A stretch of 64,000 nucleotides of DNA, from NCBI RefSeq assembly GCF_003970915.1, contig NZ_RXOF01000002.1, positions 124,001-188,000 of the forward strand, in the 5' to 3' direction. Below the pieces are notes generated by a model, which saw only the letters and a program-made list of their open reading frames with translations, searched no databases and was not told the origin of the DNA. The stretch is from Hymenobacter gummosus. Its GTDB lineage: Bacteria > Bacteroidota > Bacteroidia > Cytophagales > Hymenobacteraceae. The translations under genes and the position numbers were made by a program. Positions 60,783 through 64,000 of this stretch are shown here, piece by piece. How positions within the stretch are numbered: the first letter of the stretch is position 1; each line of letters begins with the position of its first letter.

Positions 60783-61489
60783 TGGAAACTCTCCCCGCCG
60801 TAATTGAGCTGCGCGACGCGCGCATCATGCAGGACTTTCACACCATCCTGCAGGGCGTGACGCTGGAGCTGGCGAAAGGAGAGTTTGCCTACCTGGTGGG
60901 CCGCACCGGCTCGGGCAAAAGCTCCCTGCTCAAGACGCTGTACGCCGATTTGCCGCTGCCCGAGGGCATGGGCACGGTGGTGGGCTACCCGCTGCAAAAG
61001 CTGGCCCCGGCCAAGGTGCCCTACCTGCGCCGCAAGCTGGGCATCGTGTTTCAGGACTTTCAGCTGCTCTACGACCGGAGCGTGGCCCAGAACCTGTTGT
61101 TTGTGCTGCAGGCCACCGGCTGGCGCGACGGGGCCAAAATGAAGCAGCGCGTGCAGGACGTGCTCATGCGCGTGGGCCTGAGCAGCGTCACGACCAAGAT
61201 GCCGCACCAGCTCTCGGGCGGGGAGCAGCAGCGCGTGGTCATTGCCCGGGCTCTGCTCAACGAGCCCGCCCTGCTGCTGGCCGACGAGCCCACCGGCAAC
61301 CTCGACCCGGACGTGACCGACGGCATCATGCGGCTGTTCCTAGAAATCAACAATGCGGGCACGGCCGTGCTCATGGCCACGCACAACTACGAGCTGATTC
61401 ACCGCTACCCCAAGCGCGTGTTCCGCTGCGAAAACGGCCGCGTCAGCGTCATCGACAACGAGGCGCTGCGGGTGAAAGGCAACTGGTAA
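60782..61489 (+). CDS. ftsE: FtsE-like ABC ATPase
   Basis: 235 aa. Walker [31 protein letters not shown], signature [20 protein letters not shown], Walker [13 protein letters not shown]. The FQDFQLL form and length fit FtsE, the ATPase of the division-linked FtsEX complex, which controls cell-wall hydrolases. No ftsX is next to it here. Its stop overlaps the next ATG (TAATG). Confidence 0.9.
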   Translation: METLPAVIELRDARIMQDFHTILQGVTLELAKGEFAYLVGRTGSGKSSLLKTLYADLPLPEGMGTVVGYPLQKLAPAKVPYLRRKLGIVFQDFQLLYDRSVAQNLLFVLQATGWRDGAKMKQRVQDVLMRVGLSSVTTKMPHQLSGGEQQRVVIARALLNEPALLLADEPTGNLDPDVTDGIMRLFLEINNAGTAVLMATHNYELIHRYPKRVFRCENGRVSVIDNEALRVKGNW

Positions 61490-61980
61490 TGGCGGCTCCG
61501 AAGCGGCTGATGGCCGTGGCAACCTACGGCGCGACCGGGCTGCTCGGGGCCTTGCTGGTGCTGGCGTATCAGCGCCTGGAGCGGTGGACCTGCGCTGAGG
61601 CCCGGCCCATGAATACCCCGTCGCACTCGTTCGTGGAGCTGCAAAGTGGCGTGTCGCGCGGCAACGTGGCCGCCTACCACGAGCTGCGCACGGCTTACCT
61701 GGATATGGAGCCGGGGGCTTTTCTGCCCTGGGCGCTGCTGATGGCCAACCGCCACCGCTACCGGCCCGCTTACCTCGACGTGTACTACGCGCTGGATGGG
61801 CCCGTTGATAGCAGCAGCGTGGCCCGGCACTGGCTCAGCATCGACCCCGATACGCGCCAGCTGATGCGGCACTACCTGCGCAAGGCCGCCGGGGCCGGCG
61901 ACGCGACGGCGCCCAAAATCCTGGCGGCGCTGGATAGCCGGGAAAAGCTCGGCCCCGCGCCGCCCGATACCGCCAACTAA
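61489..61980 (+). CDS. Membrane-anchored protein, unknown
   Basis: 163 aa. One N-terminal membrane segment (VATYGATGLLGALLVLAYQR), then an extracytoplasmic helical domain (HELRTAYLDMEPGAFLPWAL, ARHWLSIDPDTRQLMRHYLR). Translationally coupled to ftsE by a TAATG overlap, so a link to FtsE or the cell envelope is a fair guess. No family recognised. Confidence 0.72.
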   Translation: MAAPKRLMAVATYGATGLLGALLVLAYQRLERWTCAEARPMNTPSHSFVELQSGVSRGNVAAYHELRTAYLDMEPGAFLPWALLMANRHRYRPAYLDVYYALDGPVDSSSVARHWLSIDPDTRQLMRHYLRKAAGAGDATAPKILAALDSREKLGPAPPDTAN

Positions 61981-61998
61981 CTTCAAACCGCGCTGCCC

Positions 61999-62895
61999 GT
62001 GTCGTCGCAGGGACTTTCCGTGCTGATTCCGGTGTACAACTGGCCCGTGCGGGGGCTGGTGCAGGCCTTGCTGGCGCAGATGCCCGCCTGGCCCGGGCCG
62101 GTGGAAATTCTGCTGCTCGACGACGGCTCGGCGGCGGAGTACCAGGCGCAAAACCAGCCGCTGAGCGGCCTTTCCGGGGTGCAGTACCGCGAATTGGCGC
62201 AGAACGTGGGCCGCGCTGCCATCCGCAATCAGCTGGTGGCCTGGGCCCGGCACCCCTGGCTGCTGCTGCTCGACAACGACTCCTCCGTGCCCGATGCCGA
62301 CTTTCTGCGCCGCTACGCCGCCGCGCTGCCCCAGGCGCCGGTGCTGGTGGGCGGCACTTGCTACGAAGCCCAGCCGCCCGCCGAGGCCAGCCTGCGGCTG
62401 CGCTGGCACTACGGCCGGCAGCGGGAGCAGCGCCCCGCCGCCCGACGCCAGCACGACCCCTACGCCCAGCTGACCATCAACAACCTGCTGATCCGGGCCG
62501 AGGTGTTCCGCCGCTTCGGCCTCGACGAGACGCTGACGCGCTACGGCCACGAGGACACCAAGTTTGGCTGGCGCCTGCGCGAAGCCCGGGTGCCCGTCGT
62601 GCACCTCGACAACCCCGTGCGCCACGACGGGCTGGAGCCGACCGAGGTGTTTCTGCGCAAAACCCACGACGCGGTGCGGAACCTGGCCGCCCTTTACCGC
62701 GCCGAAGGCCTGGGCACCGATTCGCGCCTGCTCCAAACGGCCCTGCGCCTGCGGCGCCTGGGCCTGGCCGGGGCGGCCCGCGCCGCGCTGCACGCCGCCG
62801 CGCCGCTGCTGCTCCGCCGCATCCTCAGTCCCGCCGCCCCCGATTTGCGCGCCTTCGACCTGCTCAAGCTCGGCTGGCTGCTGCAGGAGCTATAA
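61999..62895 (+). CDS. Glycosyltransferase family 2, GTG start
   Basis: 298 aa from GTG 61999, 18 nt after the previous stop. GT-A landmarks: LSVLIPVYNWPVRGLVQALL, LLLDDGS, the DXD-type metal site in LLLLDNDS, and the acceptor-side motif RYGHEDTKFGWRLRE. Inverting sugar transfer, probably for surface polysaccharide; donor and acceptor unknown. Third gene of the ftsE unit. Confidence 0.9.
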   Translation: MSSQGLSVLIPVYNWPVRGLVQALLAQMPAWPGPVEILLLDDGSAAEYQAQNQPLSGLSGVQYRELAQNVGRAAIRNQLVAWARHPWLLLLDNDSSVPDADFLRRYAAALPQAPVLVGGTCYEAQPPAEASLRLRWHYGRQREQRPAARRQHDPYAQLTINNLLIRAEVFRRFGLDETLTRYGHEDTKFGWRLREARVPVVHLDNPVRHDGLEPTEVFLRKTHDAVRNLAALYRAEGLGTDSRLLQTALRLRRLGLAGAARAALHAAAPLLLRRILSPAAPDLRAFDLLKLGWLLQEL

Positions 62896-62901
62896 AAAGG
62901 C

Positions 62902-62930
62902 GGCGCCACGACTTTAGGAGTCGTGGCGCC
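62902..62930. repeat. REP-like hairpin GGCGCCACGACT
   Basis: 12-bp perfect stem, 5-nt loop, right after the glycosyltransferase stop. Shares GGYGCCAC with 62982-63008. Confidence 0.75.
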
Positions 62931-62981
62931 AGCACGCTTACTAAGCATTACGCCAGCCTTGACCAGCCGCTTAAAAATAAT

Positions 62982-63008
62982 GGTGCCACAGCTTCGAGCC
63001 GTGGCACC
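62982..63008. repeat. REP-like hairpin GGTGCCACAGCT
   Basis: 12-bp arms with one mismatch, TCG loop; second member of the pair. Further on, CTAATCC/GGATTAG form another small hairpin beside the stop of the last gene. Confidence 0.7.
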
Positions 63009-63080
63009 ACTGGGAACGAGATTCGTCCGCTAAGCCGAACGAAACGAAGTTCAGCGAAGCTAATCCGCCGAAATCCGGGA

Positions 63081-63986
63081 TTAGTCGTTGTCGGTGTTTT
63101 TCACCTCCGACTTCACTTCCTTGTAGCCTTCCTTGGTTTTCTCGCCTACTTTCTTGGCGGCGTTACCGATTTTCTGACCGACGGTCTTGCCGGCGTCTTT
63201 CACGTCGGAGGCGGTGTTGCTGGCGGCCTGGCCTACTTTGCTCCGCTCGTCGCGGGTTTCCACTTCGGCTTCGCGGGCTTCGCCTTTCACGGCTTCGGCG
63301 CCCTGCTCGGCGCGGATGGCCGTTTTATTGGCCGACTTGATGCCGGCGTACTTCAGCTTTTCCTTCTGGATTTCGGCCAAATCCTTGGCCGGAATGTCGC
63401 CCTTCACCTTGTCGTAGGCTTCATCGAGGGCGCGCCACTCCATGTTGATGTACTGCCAGTCTTCCAGGTCGTACTTGCCGGCGTTGTCGTTGACGTTCTT
63501 CACGAACGACTCGTAGGTCTGGCGGGCATTGGCGGCCGTAATCTGGGCGGCGGCGTTCGAGGCGGTGTAATACTTGCCGGGCTTGGTGGGCATGGCGGCC
63601 GCTCCGCCGGCACTCATCGAGCCGCTGCCGTAGGCGGTGCTACGCTTGTCGTAGGCGGTGGTGTAGCGGGTTTTCAGCTGCTCGTACTCGGTTTTGCGGG
63701 CCTCATCCCAGCTGTTCATGTTGGCTTCGGCGGCGGCTACCTTGGCGTCGTAGTCGTTTTTCAGCTGGGTGGTTTCTTCGTCCCATTCGGCCTGGGTTTT
63801 GTTGCCCACGGCTTCAGCGTTGGCCTCGGTGTTGGCCACGAAGGTTTTGAAATCCTCGTAAGCCTGGTCGGTTTCGGCGGCGGCTTCCTGCTGGTCGGCG
63901 CGGTTGCAGCTGGTGGTGGTCAGCGCCGTGCCGCTGCTGAGCAGCACCAGGGCCAGGGCGTGGAGGGCAAAAGACTTTTTAAGCAT
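63081..63986 (-). CDS. Coiled-coil lipoprotein, unknown
   Basis: 301 aa. Lipoprotein signal with Cys at residue 27 (TTTSC). Long charged helices: DQAYEDFKTFVANTEANAEA, KNDYDAKVAAAEANMNSWDE, a middle Gly/Ala/Ser-rich break (about 118-140), and a LEA-like tail of KxGEKTKEGYKEVKSEV units. Likely periplasmic, attached to a membrane. No family recognised with confidence. Confidence 0.75.
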   Translation of the reverse strand: MLKKSFALHALALVLLSSGTALTTTSCNRADQQEAAAETDQAYEDFKTFVANTEANAEAVGNKTQAEWDEETTQLKNDYDAKVAAAEANMNSWDEARKTEYEQLKTRYTTAYDKRSTAYGSGSMSAGGAAAMPTKPGKYYTASNAAAQITAANARQTYESFVKNVNDNAGKYDLEDWQYINMEWRALDEAYDKVKGDIPAKDLAEIQKEKLKYAGIKSANKTAIRAEQGAEAVKGEAREAEVETRDERSKVGQAASNTASDVKDAGKTVGQKIGNAAKKVGEKTKEGYKEVKSEVKNTDND

Positions 63987-64000
63987 GGTCGTAGCTAGGT

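Overview
The window looks like chromosomal DNA from a GC-rich member of the Bacteroidetes (Cytophagales, most like Hymenobacter). The reasons are gliding genes (gldA, gldF, gldG, gldC), a type IX secretion tail on a secreted protein, Bacteroidetes-type -7 boxes (TAnnTTTG) in front of many genes, very few Shine-Dalgarno sequences, and families such as DUF3078, GIN-domain lipoproteins and retropepsin-like secreted proteases. The genus is inference. No rRNA, tRNA, transposase, phage gene or CRISPR array was found; the one RNA gene is the 4.5S SRP RNA.

Layout. 1-4.6 kb: photolyase (cut by the window edge), an SDR lacking the usual catalytic Tyr, a frameshifted aspartyl protease and a large secreted protein. 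4.9-13 kb: pyruvate carboxylase, two equal-length paralogous secreted proteins around a META lipoprotein, and two outer-membrane barrels. 13-16 kb: SDR with divergent HxlR regulator, and an Arg/Asp-rich disordered protein. 16-24.5 kb: a heavy-metal efflux locus (response regulator, sensor kinase, TolC-type channel, adaptor, CzcA-type pump). 25-29 kb: electron transfer flavoprotein, bifunctional nuclease, CPBP membrane protein, DinB-type protein. 29.5-37.4 kb: MlaF/MlaE, SDRs, GIN lipoprotein, gldAFG. 37.3-39.4 kb: a small accessory patch (AT-rich secreted protein, cyclic-phosphate receiver protein, ParE toxin plus a 59-residue antitoxin missed by length cut-offs, 21-bp repeat array). 39.4-47 kb: dnaN, gldC, dcd, hemL, dgt. 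47-64 kb: small hypothetical proteins, DUF1361, a periplasmic-binding-type protein, DUF4153, guaA, two paralogous secreted proteins either side of the SRP RNA, transaldolase, ftsE, a glycosyltransferase and a coiled-coil lipoprotein.

The most unusual content is between the genes. (1) Many gaps between co-directional genes, including gaps inside apparent operons (czcB/czcA, regulator/kinase, etfB/etfA, mlaE/mlaF, tal/orf/ftsE), are filled almost from stop codon to start codon by long imperfect inverted repeats. Their arms are built from short repeated words, in at least five unrelated word families. (2) Two arrays of degenerate 21-bp units (15 and 10 units, no indels) lie upstream of dnaN and hemL. 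(3) A composite palindromic element is present in two copies (29.3 and 45.4 kb), and a second family at 20.7 and 34.7 kb. (4) Four CTAAT boxes at an exact 11-bp period upstream of the metal-efflux channel gene look like the operator of the adjacent response regulator. Three genes carry or may carry single-base frameshifts, two of them at homopolymers, so sequence error must be excluded before calling them pseudogenes.
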